The translations under genes and the position numbers were made by a program. From contig SADC01001006.1 of NCBI GenBank assembly GCA_004194705.1, positions 186,001-250,000 on the forward strand: a stretch of 64,000 nucleotides of DNA. The letters are read 5' to 3'. The DNA comes from Ditylenchus dipsaci (lineage: Eukaryota; Nematoda; Chromadorea; Rhabditida; Anguinidae). Below the pieces are notes generated by a model. That model was given only the letters and a program-made list of their open reading frames with translations, had not been told where the DNA came from and searched no databases. Below, one piece after another: positions 1-10,911 of this stretch (position 1 is its first letter; every line of letters starts with the position of its first letter).

Positions 1-107
1 ATAAATCATTGAACTGAAAATATATGATTTTTAAGTGCAAAGCGACAGTCGCAAATAAAAATCAAAACATTGGTTAAAAAACATTCTTTGACAGAAAACT
101 TTTTTTT

Positions 108-388
108 CGATAGTGACACTCGAAATTCTAACATTAAATTCGTGTTCAGCACAGTCAATTTCCTTATCAAACTACTCTTAAATCTTTAAATTCACTGTCA
201 AATTTAGAATTCCGCTCAAGATAATAAATAAATATTCAAACGAAAAGCTTTCGCATTTGTTGAATATTTATTGTCTTGAGCGGAATTCTAAATTTGACAG
301 CGGATTCAAAGATTCAAGAGTTTTGATAAGAAATTGACTATGCTGAACACGAATTAAATGTCACGATTTTGAGTATCATTATCGAAAT
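108..388. repeat. Palindromic MITE, family A
   Basis: Two arms of about 135 bp are reverse complements around a centre near 247. Each carries the motif CGTGTTCAGC, about 40 bp inside its end, and a run ending TTTGACAG. Related palindromes or half copies lie at 3994-4168, 22270-22455, 25294-25516 and 39727-39775, so this is a dispersed family. No ORF is visible. No clear target-site duplication (TSD) was found. Confidence 0.8.
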
Positions 389-1099
389 TTTTTTTTTCGG
401 TTAAGCATTTCCGCATTTCCAAATTTCGATTGCGGGGCACTTTGTTGCTCCGAATTTGTTTGAATTATTTTTATTTGCATTAAAATGAACTTTTCCTGTG
501 TAAGCTTAAGATAAGAGATTCGATATTATGTAGTTATGGTGCGGTGTAAGTCGGCTGACTCCTCCGATCCGGCAATGTCAAGCAACGTTGGGTCGACTAG
601 TAAATAGTTAAAAGACATTTTCTGTAAAAATGGACCACCTCTTAGAAACTTTTGTTCCATCAATTTTTTTGAAATTTTTAACTTTTAGTCTCATTCGAAA
701 GAACAGACCATTCTGAGTAAGTTTACTTTTTACAGAACGCCAATTTCATATTTGGATCTCGAAATATGATCAATTCAAAGTTCGACTTGTACCGGAAGTC
801 TGTTTCTTTCTTCTTTTACATCTTTTTACATTTATTGCAGGGACCCCACATATTTCATCATATGAAAATTTCACCGCCCGTTAGAATGAGTAAAAAGGGG
901 CTGTTTGATTATTTACTTTACACAATAACCATCAGCACTGCTTGGCGAAGTCTATCACAGAAAGATGGTTGCCACCTGCTTAAATGGGTGACTGTTTCAG
1001 AATAATCGCAAGACTCATTATAGCAGCAACCAATTTATATCGACTTTAAATTTAATTTAATTAAGCTATTATTGTTATTTTTTACTACCATAGAAAAAA
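389..1099. other. Intergenic; one repeat fragment (RepA)
   Basis: Positions 536-600 match a dispersed repeat (RepA) also seen at 26640-26860, 34090-34250 plus 35159-35220, and 55560-55945. It is recognisable by a GCAATGTCAAGCAACGTTGG-type block. The rest is AT-rich and shows no convincing gene. The short ORF at 766-1005 has no recognisable features. The last 80 bp may hold the promoter of the secreted-protein gene that starts at 1100. Confidence 0.4.
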
Positions 1100-1822
1100 A
1101 TGAACCAATATTATATTTTTCTGATTCTTTTGACTTATGCTCCTTTGGTTCTGACTCAACTAAATCTGGGTGGCCTTCTACCTAGTATTCTTGGCGGCCA
1201 GCAAGTTCAACAACAAGGTCTTAGCACGAACTCAGGTTATCCTCAGCCGACCAACGCAATTCCTGGAGCAGTGGTGGTATTCCGGGCATTTATGGTAATA
1301 CAGAAATGGGCGCTGGAGTACCAGGAGCAAGTGGTTTCCAGGACAAGTTGGCTCAACCACAGGCAATGGTCTATCAGGTTTGTTCAGCCCACAGCAAGGA
1401 ATAGGTGGTGGAATGCCAATATAGGAAGTGGACAAGCCGGACTGGAAGCTCGGATCGGCCGGTCAGCAAACAGGAATGGGCGCTGGTCTTCGAATTTAAG
1501 CAGCCTTCTAGGAGGTCAAGGAGCGGAGCAGGAATTCCAAATTTGAGCAGCCTCTTGGGAGGTCAGCAAACAGCAGTGCAACTGGGTTACCAGATTAAGC
1601 AGCCTTCTAGGAGGTCAAGGAGGCGGAGCAGGAATTCCAAATTTGAGCAGCCTCTTGGGAGGTCAGCAAACAGGCAGTGCAACTGGGTTACCAGATTTAA
1701 GCAGCCTTTTAGGAGGTCAACAAAATGGATTGGACAGGAGCACAGCTTCAGAGCGTAGGAATGAATACTGGCCAACAAGATGTTTTAGGTGGACTAGGAG
1801 TATGCTTGCAAACTTGGGCTAA
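1100..1822 (+). CDS. Secreted Gly/Leu/Gln-rich repeat protein
   Basis: Starts at ATG 1100. Residues 1-19 form a classic signal peptide (hydrophobic run LILLTYAPLVL, then TQ), so the product should enter the secretory pathway. The mature part is built on the repeat (N/D)LSSLLGGQ, first seen as LNLGGLLPSILGGQQ, alternating with GSATGLP and GGGAGIP spacers. The reading frame changes several times (near 1265, 1350, 1425, 1590 and 1795) while the amino-acid repeat stays recognisable in successive frames; each change fits a one-base loss. The reconstructed frame ends at TAA 1820-1822 after a short GGLGSMLANLG tail. Related in style to the two secreted genes at 51779-52792 and 56516-56877. The family is not recognised. 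A structural or cuticle-associated role is possible but is only a guess from composition. Confidence 0.6.
1550..1720. repeat. In-gene tandem repeat coding LSSLLGGQ units
   Basis: The stretch from the first AGCAGCC block to 1720 repeats a roughly 108-bp block (AATTTGAGCAGCCTCTTGGG and its variants at 1541, 1644 and nearby) inside the secreted-protein gene. Each block encodes two LSSLLGGQ motifs. The copies differ by single-base losses. Confidence 0.65.
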
Positions 1823-2833
1823 ATCAACTTGTAGTTTACTCTACAAAAAGTTAAAAAATACTGTTTGCTTTATGATGTTTTAAGTCACAATTACATTGTT
1901 ATTTTTTAAAGATGATAAAAATGTTAAGAAATAAAAATAATACTTTTTGTGACTATTGAAATTTGTTTTAAAAAACGAGTTATTAAAAGTGATCCTTGTG
2001 CTTTTTCGACTAGACTACCAAAGACAGTTGCCACGTAAATTCGAAAATTGGGCGACAAAGTGTTAGACCCTAGCGGATACAAGCTTGGTAAATAGACTAT
2101 AGAGCAAAATAAAAAAGTTACTACATTGCAAAATTAAAAGAAGACACCCTACAAAATAGCGCAATACCAGAGTTACCATTTCTCAAAGTTTTAAAAAATA
2201 TGTATATTTGCTCAAAATAAAGATATTTTAGGGTTTCGCGAAAATAAACTATTTTATCCAGTGCTTTTCGCTCTTTTTGCTAAAAAAAAAGATTTTGTGA
2301 ATTGCTTGATGAATTGCTTGCTGCAAAAATAGTTAGCCTGGCAGTACTTGCGTGTCCATGTAATAGATTTCCTGTTAATTTCGGTCGCCAAACTGCACAT
2401 TCCTTGCTTTTGAACTTTTGATGTTTCTATACACAGTCTCTATAAAAATACTTGATCAAGGCAGATAAGTTGGAATTCTTTGACCATAGATCAGTGCAAG
2501 GCTACCAGATTTTTTTCCAAAAAAAAAGGATTTTTTTTAATAATGACATTTTAAATTATTTTACCGAAATATTCTATTTGATCCAGTGCTTATTGCTTTT
2601 TCACTCCTGAAAATAACGTTTTCACTTAAAATTTAAAAAAATGAAAACAAATCTTATAAATAAGGACGTCTGGAAGCCTTGGATTAGTGTATTTTATAAG
2701 AAATCCTTGGCTTCTTCAAATTAGCTTTCTTCTTTCTTTTTCTCGACACTTTTTATGAGCTTTCAGCCATTCTAAAATTGGAAAAAATTTGTCACTTTAA
2801 AAAGGGGTACTTATAAATTTGATATAAACGGGG
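1823..2833. other. Intergenic, no gene seen
   Basis: AT-rich sequence downstream of the secreted gene. Candidate polyadenylation motifs (AATAAA-like) occur near 1930. No exon chain, RNA gene or clear inverted repeat was recognised. Confidence 0.4.
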
Positions 2834-2853
2834 TGGGGGTTGACAGCTGTTAA

Positions 2854-3465
2854 GGAGATAGTCTTGACACGAAATGATTAATCTCAGTTTTTGTTTTTTA
2901 TAATGTGGTTTTAGAGCAGGCTTCTCATCTGTAATTTATTTAAAGATTTGTACTTTATTTGGCACCCTAAATCTTTGGAATTTTTGAGGTTTTACGTCAA
3001 AATCTTTATTTTTGGTGCTCAAATCTCAACAAGCACTGAATAAAATGGCATTTTTTGACGAAAAATGCCCAAATTGTACTTTATTTTGCCAAATGTATTT
3101 TATTTCAAAATTTGAGATGAGAACTCTGATAACTTGGTGTTGCGATATTCGACAAACTTGTGCAGATTCAAAAGTTGGACTAACATCGTCAATATCAAAT
3201 TTCTAAATTCCTTCAAAAAGTGAAATGAAAATTAAAAACAGACTAAGCACCCTTTTTCAATGGTTTTTTCCTTTTCCATTTAGATTTTTCAGGACACTCT
3301 TTAAAAGAATTAAGAAATACTGATATTGATCATGATGCTCAAACTTTTAATTCTGCACAAGTTTGTTTGACATCCAACAACAAGTTGTCGACAAAATATG
3401 GCTCTACAGTCACGTTTAAAAAACAAAAAGACTATGATTAATCCTTTCGTGTCGAGACTATATCC
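2854..3465. mobile_element. TTAA-flanked MITE
   Basis: 612 bp, bounded by TTAA at 2850-2853 and 3466-3469. The terminal inverted repeats read GGAGATAGTCTTGACACGAA and, at the right end, GGATATAGTCTCGACACGAA. TTAA target duplication is characteristic of piggyBac and Kolobok type transposases. There is no coding capacity, so it is a non-autonomous copy. It splits the tip of the larger palindrome. Confidence 0.8.
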
Positions 3466-3993
3466 TTAACACGAAAACGGCCGGTTGTAAGAGTTGCTAA
3501 TCCTGACGCAGAATTTCACGCTGAACACGATGGTGCGGGTCCTTTTCGCTTCAATGATGAATCAAGTAGATGAAAAAGGGTCCGGAAGGTAACAAATTGG
3601 ACATGGTTAACATCCAAGTGGATACTCACAAGTTTTTAATCAAAGATCCCTGATGGTCATACACACCATTGCTCATGATACACTAAAATGACCGCCAAGA
3701 GTTCAGCTTTCTAAATTATCAAACATAAGATTTTCAATTTGAAAAGTTGAGATAAATCACATCTTGTTTGTTGAAGTATGGATTTTCCAAATGTTCTACC
3801 CTGGCATTCTACGAGCCATAACTTTGTGTAGGGATGACATATAAGTTAATCAGGAAAAATAAAATAAATAACAGAGTCTGATCATCATTTTGGCACTAAA
3901 TGCAACAATAGTTTATTGTGAAAACGTGACAAAATATCCAAAATCAATATATAAGTTGCAACACGAATTTCCGATAAATTCTTTTCTACAGGT

Positions 3994-4168
3994 GAAAGCT
4001 CTCATTCTGACACCAGCTTCGTGTTCAGCGTGGTCGATTTGCTCATACAGCTGGTCTTAATATCTCAGAGCCAATGGGAAATTTTAAATTCTCATATTTC
4101 AAGACCAGTTGTATAAGCAAATCGATCACGCTGAACACGAAGCTGGTGTCAGAATGTGAGGTTTTCCT
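3994..4168. repeat. Family A palindrome at the loop of the larger element
   Basis: Short palindrome with arms GACACCAGCTTCGTGTTCAG and its complement around a centre near 4085. It shares the CGTGTTCAGC motif with the element at 108-388. Confidence 0.75.
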
Positions 4169-4697
4169 AGTAGAAAAAAGTTATGGGAAATTCGTGTGGC
4201 AACTTATATATTGATTTTGGACATTTTGTCACGTTTTCACAATAAACTATTGCTGCATTTATTGCCAAAATGATCGTGAGATTCTGTTCTTTTTTGAACA
4301 TTGAGTTATATGTTATCTCTACACAAAGTTATGGCTCGTAGAATGCCAGGGTAGAACATTTGGAAAAACTCCAGTTCAACAAACAAGTTGTGATTTATCT
4401 TAACTTTTCAAAACCAAAAAGTCTATTTTTCAAACTATTAGCTAGCTGGACTTTTATCGGTCATTTGGTGTATTGTGAGCGTGTGTGCAGTATGAAATCA
4501 CGCGCACCACTTGAAACCTTCTGGGTATCTAGTTGTATTTTGAACATGTACAATTTGTTACCTTCCGGACCCTTTTTCACCTACTTGATCCATCACTGAA
4601 GCAAAAAGGACCCGCGCCATCATGTTCAGCATGAAGTTCTGCGTCCGAATCAGCAACTCTTACAACCGGCTGTTCTCGTTTTAACAGCTTCCCCCTT

Positions 4698-5376
4698 TAA
4701 TGCGAAAACGAGAAATTTCAAAAGTATTTTGATTAATGTTTTTCTGTTTTTCTATATTATCACCTTATTCGTTGTAGTTATGCGTAATCACACCTTATCA
4801 CCTTGTTCTTCCGTAATCCTCTTTATTAGGTGTCATCAGCGAGGCGGATCGCCTAGTTAATCTCCAAATTGCAGCTTATTTATGTATTTTAATTAAAATT
4901 AAAGGTGACTTCAGCCATTAAAACATGCCAAACCTCGAAACTCCAAGTCTTCAGGAGCTAAAAAGAGAAGAGGATTGTTTAAATATAATTAGATAGAATA
5001 GCAGCTTAACCAGGTCACCTCGGCAACCAAACACTGCCTAATACATCTTCTTCTTGGTATTTTGCTGCCCTAAACTCAAGCATCGACAAATGAAAACTCG
5101 CCATTCTTACTGAAGTGCAACAATTCGCTGCTTATCACAACATGCATATTCTTTGTTCTTGGTTTTGTTGCCATACCCTGTTTTATTATAAACTGATGTT
5201 TTAGCGACCATATAGACCTTGCTTTGCTTGAACATACTTTGTCTTTTGAAAAAAATAGGAAAGATTGTTTTAAACAATGATTTTTTTATTCTTGTATACT
5301 TTTGAAGGCTAGCCTTTTTTAAAGTTTGGCAAAAAGCCCAATAAATGAAAGCCTGTCTCACAGGGGCTTAAAATTC
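4698..5376. other. Intergenic, no gene seen
   Basis: No exon chain or RNA gene recognised. Short ORFs on - at 5107-5515 overlap the edge of the next repeat and have no recognisable features. Confidence 0.35.
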
Positions 5377-6018
5377 GGCTAAAGTGCACTTTATGGGGGT
5401 TGCCAAAAGTTGGGTTTGTTTTAGGGGAAAGTATTTCATAGGCCCTGAGAACGATAGAAACGGCAAAAAAATGTGTGGGTAGGCCATTTTTCGAAAAAAA
5501 AATTTTTCGATTCACAGGGGGGATATCATGGTGTTTTTAGTCAAAATTTCAAAAATTTAAATTGGCGCCTTTTGAATTCAAAGGGAATAAGGGCTGTATA
5601 GGGAGGGGAAGGAATAAAAAGGGGCCACTAATCACACAGGTGCCACTAACAAGAAGATGTTGAACATAGTTTGAATACTGGGCCTACCGCATAAATAAAC
5701 TCTGGTATGCATGCTCTTTGATGCATCCAGAGTCACTTTCGAGTGATTTGTGTCTAAGGTATGTGGGTGTGCGCATCTCAACTCCAAGCCCCCTACGCCC
5801 CGAAGGGGCTCAGGCGGCTTGAGAGTTAGAGATGCGCGCACTCACATACCTTAGACATGATTCCGAGAAGTACTCTTGATCAAAAAATGCATATAGAGTC
5901 TCTTTTGCCACGGCCTTCCCACACATTTTTTTGCCGTTTCTATCGTTCTCAGGTCCTATGAAATACTTTCCCTAAAAAAACCCACTTTTGGATAACCCCC
6001 ATAAAGTGCACTCCTGCC
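5377..6018. mobile_element. Foldback element, FB-core family copy 1
   Basis: 642 bp. Tips are GGCTAAAGTGCACTTTATGG and, inverted, GGCAGGAGTGCACTTTATGG. Flanks TAAAATTC at 5369-5376 and 6019-6026 form a TSD of 8, possibly 9, bp. The centre (about 5640-5900) holds the conserved two-arm core: one arm with TATGTGGGTGTGCGC, the other with the complement of GAGTGCGCGCATCTC, meeting in a GC-rich hairpin near 5800. Related copies are at 9410-10105, 34251-35158 and 48442-50230. No transposase. Confidence 0.85.
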
Positions 6019-6120
6019 TAAAATTCAAAAACATAATCACTTTTAAAAACACAAAACGCCATGAAATTTCAAAAAAGAATTTTGCCGAAATGCTTTTTAC
6101 CGTATTTCCTGTATTTAGTA

Positions 6121-6288
6121 GAGACCACATCGGGAGGGGATCCCGGGCGGATCCCGTCCCGCCCGCCCTGATTTTGGCCGAAAATCCCGTCCCGAAATCC
6201 CACCCGTTAATTTTCCAAAATCCCGATCGCGATTTTTTTAGTTGAAAATCCTGTCCTGAAATCCCGCCCGAAGGGCCGATGCGGTCTC
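6121..6288. mobile_element. GC-rich MITE with GAGACC ends
   Basis: Begins GAGACCACATCGGG and ends CCGATGCGGTCTC. The interior is tandem GGGATCCCG / CCCGTCCCGCC units, much more GC-rich than its surroundings. The flanks ATTTAG (left) and ATTTAG (right) are similar, but their exact TSD register is unclear. Confidence 0.7.
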
Positions 6289-6624
6289 TATAATTTAGCC
6301 CCCGTGGCTAAATTTTTGGATGCACAAAAATCTTGAAATTCTAAATGAAAAATGGCTTTAAGTCTGAAGTTCTAGTCAAAAAAAGAGGGGGGGGGGATGT
6401 GGTGGGTTTAAATTAGAAGATATATCCTTATTTGCAGCAATTTAATTTTTACGAGTACTAACCAAAATACAAAGACTAAAAATTCGGAAAACGAGGAAAG
6501 CCTCAAGCACTTAACTCATTTATAAAGTCTCTTTATTAGCGAAACAAATAATGAACTCTGAATTCAACCAATAAAATCAAACAAACAATTCTAAAAAAAA
6601 TAACGAGGACAATGTTTAGCCTAA
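6289..6624. other. Intergenic / 3' flank of the histone-fold gene
   Basis: Nothing recognisable. It is the likely 3' untranslated and downstream region of the minus-strand gene that ends near 6625. Confidence 0.3.
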
Positions 6625-7403
6625 AATACTTGCGGCTAGATAACGTTCTGTCGGCTTCAGCGTGGGCCTTTCTACGATCTTCTGACAACTTCTCCTTCCA
6701 CTTCTCATTGATGCCTTCCGCGTTGAAAACGCCTTCAATTGCCAGAAATATGATCTGAAAGCAATTTATGAAAAATCAAGAAGTATTGCAACATACAAAT
6801 TACACCTCCGGAGCAACAAGAGTGTTAGGCTCGTCGCGTATCCCGCTTGCATCCATCCGCAAAATTGTTCCCAGACAGTATTCGACTACTGCATCCTTGA
6901 AATTCTCGCAAAATAGACTCTACGCTTCCTTTCAAGGCGGCTGCGGTTGTCTAGAAAAATAATTATCGAGAGATTTGCTGAGACAATGACAAAAACCTTT
7001 TCAACGTCCATCGTAGGGAAGATTTTGCGGAACTTGGCTATCACTTCATCCTGCTGCTCATTCAAGTTGAGGCTCTTAACTCTACCTACTTACTGCTGCA
7101 CTCTGTCTCTTGACCGAGAGTGCTGCTTTTGATTCGTCTTCCAGCTTTCTTTTCTTCGACCTGTTTCGCTATAAGAAGTCATAAACACCACCAAACAGTA
7201 AGGTAAATCAGCTTACAAAGACGCATCCTCCCAGCTTCCTGAGCTTGCTCACCTGATCCTTTTTTAGCTATCTTTTGCTTGTCCATTTGCTCACCAAGGA
7301 CTTTTCTTGTATGCGTTTCCTGATTTTGAACCATTTGACTCCGTATAGCCAGATTCAGAACTTGCAGCCGCTTCTTATGACTTGAATTGCGAGCCTTCAT
7401 CAT
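6625..7403 (-). CDS. Histone-fold (H2A-like) protein, 5 exons
   Basis: Exons read on -: 7403-7217 (start ATG 7403), 7168-7094, 7074-6997, 6950-6806, and 6754 to about 6625. Acceptors are CTTATAG, TTTCTAG and TTTCAG; donors include GTAAGC and GTGTAA. The N-terminal exon is basic and charged (ends near AGRMRL). The last two exons contain DAVVEYCLGTIL, then RDEPNTLVAPE, then IIFLAIEGVFN. This spacing resembles the H2A alpha2-alpha3 region (AAVLEYLTAEIL, RDNKKTRIIPRHLQLAI), so I infer a divergent H2A-type histone or another histone-fold protein that acts on chromatin. Single-base losses break the frame near 6916 and around the exon 2-3 junction. The first exon resembles that of the gene at 46210-47018 (both end in AG-(R/K)-(M/I)-RL before a phase-1 donor). 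The exact C-terminus is uncertain. Confidence 0.55.
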
Positions 7404-8472
7404 GCCTGAAAATTACGCCGAATTTCAGTCCGTCAAAATATCTAAAAAAAAGCGTCGATTTTAAGACGTTCTATACACCAAAATAAAGCCCAAAGTATCC
7501 TCTATCTAAATAACCGGACCAAATTTTTTAAGGATAGAATTTCAGAAACTAGAAACCATATGAAGTAAACAACTGGCATTTTTCCGACTAAAAATAGGGG
7601 TTTTTGCGTTTTTCAATCTAACTTTTGTATAAAACCACCAAAATTGTATTTTTACATACCTCTTTGGTACCAAATTGCAGCAAATTTAATCCTCTATTGA
7701 GCCTCCGGTTTAGTTTTTGGGTGATATGAGAAAATATAGTCGTGGCAAACTCTTTCGCATTTGACAACTCGAAATTTGTTTGAATGTTTTGTTCGTAGAA
7801 TCTATTGTGGTCACCAATTTTTTCATGTTTTATAGATGAGTGATGGCTTGTTGGAAAGCTACACTCAAGGCGAATCTAAGCCAATCACATGTACCAGTAA
7901 AACTAATAATATTTATCGAACATCGGTAGAAAACATGAATCAATAGAAAATCAATCCAATTTAAAAATTTTGATTTGGCGCAAATATTTGAAAGTGATTA
8001 TGTTTTTGAATTTAAGCCCCTGTGCTCTGCTTTTGGTAAAGTATCAAATATTCAGACGACATTTTGTGCTACAGTAAAAATTATTTGAAGAACTAATCCC
8101 GGGGTTGCCCGTATAAATTGTGCATCAGCATTTGTTTTCTTTCTCGACAAACTTTTTCATGCGTTCTCATCTAAATTTTTTAACTTTTCCGCCTAGTTTT
8201 AAAAATAGTATAAGATCATCAATATTAGTTTTTACGCAAAATAGGTGAAATATGGGAAAATTCAACAAAAGTTTGCTGGTTCTCACCTTTACTTTTTATT
8301 TTTTTTTTTGACAAAAACACCTTTCGAGAGGAAGTTTTATGCTAGTTTTCACTATTAAAGTTCCTACAAGATGCACAATTTAATACACACAGCCATTCTG
8401 GAGTTTAAATTTATAAGATTTTATTTTGTTTAAACGCGAGGGTTGGAGGCTTAAAGAATTAAATGTTTAGAG
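7404..8472. other. Intergenic, no gene seen
   Basis: AT-rich. It would contain the promoter of the minus-strand histone-fold gene. No repeat structure or exon chain recognised. Confidence 0.35.
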
Positions 8473-8650
8473 TAGGGTAGGACGCGGTCGGGTAATTTGG
8501 CTCAACCCGGTTCCCGGGTACCCGTGTTTTCACGGACCCGGTTCTCGGTTCGGGTAGCATTTTACCGGTCGGTACCCGACCGGGTATGCGGGTAATGGCA
8601 ACTTTACCTTGGAACCTTTGGAACCTATAGAGATCCTTACATTTAAGATA

Positions 8651-9318
8651 CAGTCAAACCTCTCTGTAACGGCACCTCTGTGGACCGGCCTCAGAGAGGT
8701 ACCGTTATCAGGAGGTGCTGTTATAGACATGGTTTTTGTACAAGATCCGTGAAGGACAGGGGAGACCAATGTAAAATTTTTTTTAACCCAAATGTCTTTT
8801 TGTTTAGAAATTTTCATCACGAGCCCTGAATAAGGGTGTGTGCCTTACACCCCCCCCCTGATTTCTGGTGAAATTTTCAATGAAATTACCAACCCTTACA
8901 TTATTTTTGTTATTTTTAAGACTAGGCAAGGGCTAGCCAACAAAAGTGAACTATGTTTGGATGGAATGAAATGTGATTCTAAGGTATGTTTCAGTCAGCC
9001 CTAACATGAGCCGGCCTTCCTTTGCCAAAGCCTTTAAACCAATGAAACAACAACAGGGTTGTCAAGGAAAAGCACACCCACATTGAGAGATGGAGCCAAA
9101 ACCCCTTATAAGATATTCAACCATAATGTAATTACAATAAGCATTTTTGCGGCAAGACAACTTGAAGGTTAAGTCATTGTGAACATAGTTGTCTCTGAAC
9201 ACATGCGAAAGAATGGGTGCCGTATATAGAGGTCTTTTCATTTGTCGGGATTTGTCCAAGGTGCCGTTATAGAGAGAGTGTTGTGATAGAGTGGTGCCGT
9301 TATAGAGAGGTTCGACTG
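8651..9318. mobile_element. Tc1/mariner/pogo-type MITE (CAGTCAAACC ends)
   Basis: Ends CAGTCAAACCTCTCTGTAACG and, inverted, CAGTCGAACCTCTATAACGG-like, with TA on both sides (8649-8650, 9319-9320). The tip is shared in style with elements at 38090-39572, 57736-58160, 58319-59459 and 62051-62515. TA duplication places it with Tc1/mariner/pogo. No transposase ORF. Confidence 0.8.
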
Positions 9319-9409
9319 TATCTGCGCTTTTGCTCGCCTTTGACTGTAATGACGTCGAAGAACTTCTAGATGCGTGCTGTTTGACGCGGCATTGCTTCTT
9401 GAAAAATTT

Positions 9410-10105
9410 GACCCTACCGGAGTATACCCCCCCCCCCAAATGAAATTTTTTAAAGTGTTTTTAAACACCCTATATCGACCCAAAATTGCCTCGGGAGTTC
9501 AAAAAAGACATTATTTTTGAGTTCTGGTTAATAAAAAATTGAGTTTTGGACATTTGAAATTTCGACCATTTGCCTGTTTGGCATGTTTTGGTCACTGGAG
9601 CTGGGCAAAAATAGTCTCTAAATGCATTTTTGTTCAAGAGTCTTGGTCGGAATTATGTCTAAGGTAAGTGAGTGCGCGCACCTCTAACCCAACCAAGCCC
9701 CCTGCACCCCTTCGGGGGCGCAGGGGCTTGGTTGCTTGGGTTGAGATGCGCACACCCACATACCTTAGACGCAAAACACTCGAAAGTGACTCTGGATGCA
9801 TAAAAATGTATGCATACCAGAGTTTATTTATGCGGTAGGCCCCAGTCAACAAAACTATGTTCAACATCTTCCTTTTCACACTAAATTGACCCTTTTTCGG
9901 TCCTTTCTCACCCTAATATGGCCCTAAATCCTTCAAAAATGGTCAAAATAGGTATATTTGGGTGGTCCCAAAACTCAATTTTTTATTAACCAGAACTCAA
10001 AAATAATGTCTTTTTTGAACTCCTGAGGCCATTTTAGGTCGATTTAGGTGTTTGGAAACACTTTAAAAAAAATTTCATTGGGGGGGATTATACTCCGGTA
10101 GCGCC
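9410..10105. mobile_element. Foldback element, FB-core family copy 2
   Basis: 696 bp, flanked by AAAAATTT (9402-9409 and 10106-10113). Tips contain CTACCGGAGTATA followed by a C-run. The core at about 9640-9800 has the TAAGTGAGTGCGCGC arm on the left and the TATGTGGGTGTGCGC arm inverted on the right, around a CCCTTCGGGGGCGCAGGGG hairpin. It sits inside the hAT-type element. Confidence 0.8.
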
Positions 10106-10356
10106 AAAAATTTAAATCGGAGAATGCAAAACGGTATAGCAAACAAAATTTTACAATCAATTACAAAAACTAGCAACCAGTGTTGTTATTATTAATTAGC
10201 CACTTTTTGTGTTTAATTATCTATATCTCGGTGACTGTTTTTTGAAAATTTATGAATAAATACTTATTTGAAAGAGGAGATATAGATCTTCAACTAAAAA
10301 TCAATGATTTTTAATAAGCAGCAACAATCTTCACTTAGAAATGACTTGGAAATAAC

Positions 10357-10568
10357 TAGGGTTGTAAACATGCTCAAGCAAATTGGTTTGAATCATATGC
10401 TCGAGCATTTGCGTTTTTTTCGAACGTATTCGAAATATGCTCGACATATTTTGACCGTACAGTTAACTGTATAGTAAAACTGGTTTCTATTTCGAAGGTT
10501 GACTGTGGGCCGAGCATATGCTCGAAATTGACCAATCTGCTCGAGCACATGCTCGTTTCACAACCCTA
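10357..10568. mobile_element. Small hAT-like MITE
   Basis: Begins TAGGGTTGT and ends ACAACCCTA. The interior repeats GAGCATATGCTC-type palindromes. Flanks (GAAATAAC and GCAACAAC) are only partly alike, so the TSD is decayed or the boundary is off. Confidence 0.6.
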
Positions 10569-10911
10569 GCAACAACTGTGTGCCATTTTACAATACGATC
10601 CTGTCGAGAGAATTTTTCGACTTACAAACTTCAATCGAATTTTCAAAGTTTAAACTTCAAAATAAAATTAAACTTACGAATTAGCAATTCTATCCAATGC
10701 TTATTTGGAACCGGAACCGGTCGGTTCCTGGACCCGGTTCTCGGTTCTTCCGGTTCCTGGACACTCGGTTCTCGGTTCGGGTAATTTTGTCAAAATGCCT
10801 CCGGTTCGGTTCGGTTCCCGGTTCGGGTACCCGACCGCGTCCCACCCTAGTTTAGAGGATGGAAGTTTTAAGGAGGTTATACTGTAAAAATATTTAGAAG
10901 ACTTGTTTTAG

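Larger units (their letters stand above)
2834..4697. mobile_element. Long palindromic (foldback) element
   Basis: Left arm 3470-3990 and right arm 4170-4690 are near-complete reverse complements. They include AACGGCCGGTTGTAAGAG on the left and CTCTTACAACCGGCTGTT on the right, plus a shared CCCTGGCATTCTACGAGCC block. The outer tip (GGGGTTGACAGCTGTTAA) is separated from the left arm by a TTAA-flanked insertion at 2854-3465. The loop is a family A palindrome. No ORF with recognisable function. Confidence 0.8.
8473..10849. mobile_element. hAT-type element with nested insertions
   Basis: 2377 bp with an 8-bp TSD GTTTAGAG (8465-8472 and 10850-10857). Ends are TAGGGTAGGACGCGGTCGGG and, inverted, TAGGGTGGGACGCGGTCGGG. 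8-bp TSDs and YARGG-like tips are typical of hAT transposons. The subterminal DNA is made of GGTTCGGGTACCCG-like tandem units. Inside are a mariner/pogo-type MITE (8651-9318), an FB-core foldback (9410-10105) and a small hAT-like MITE (10357-10568). No hAT transposase is recognisable, so it is non-autonomous. Confidence 0.85.

Noticed and set aside
9062..9483. Minus-strand ORFs of 81-125 residues
   Set aside because: They span the inverted tip of a mariner-type MITE and the edge of a foldback; no domain and no splice context.
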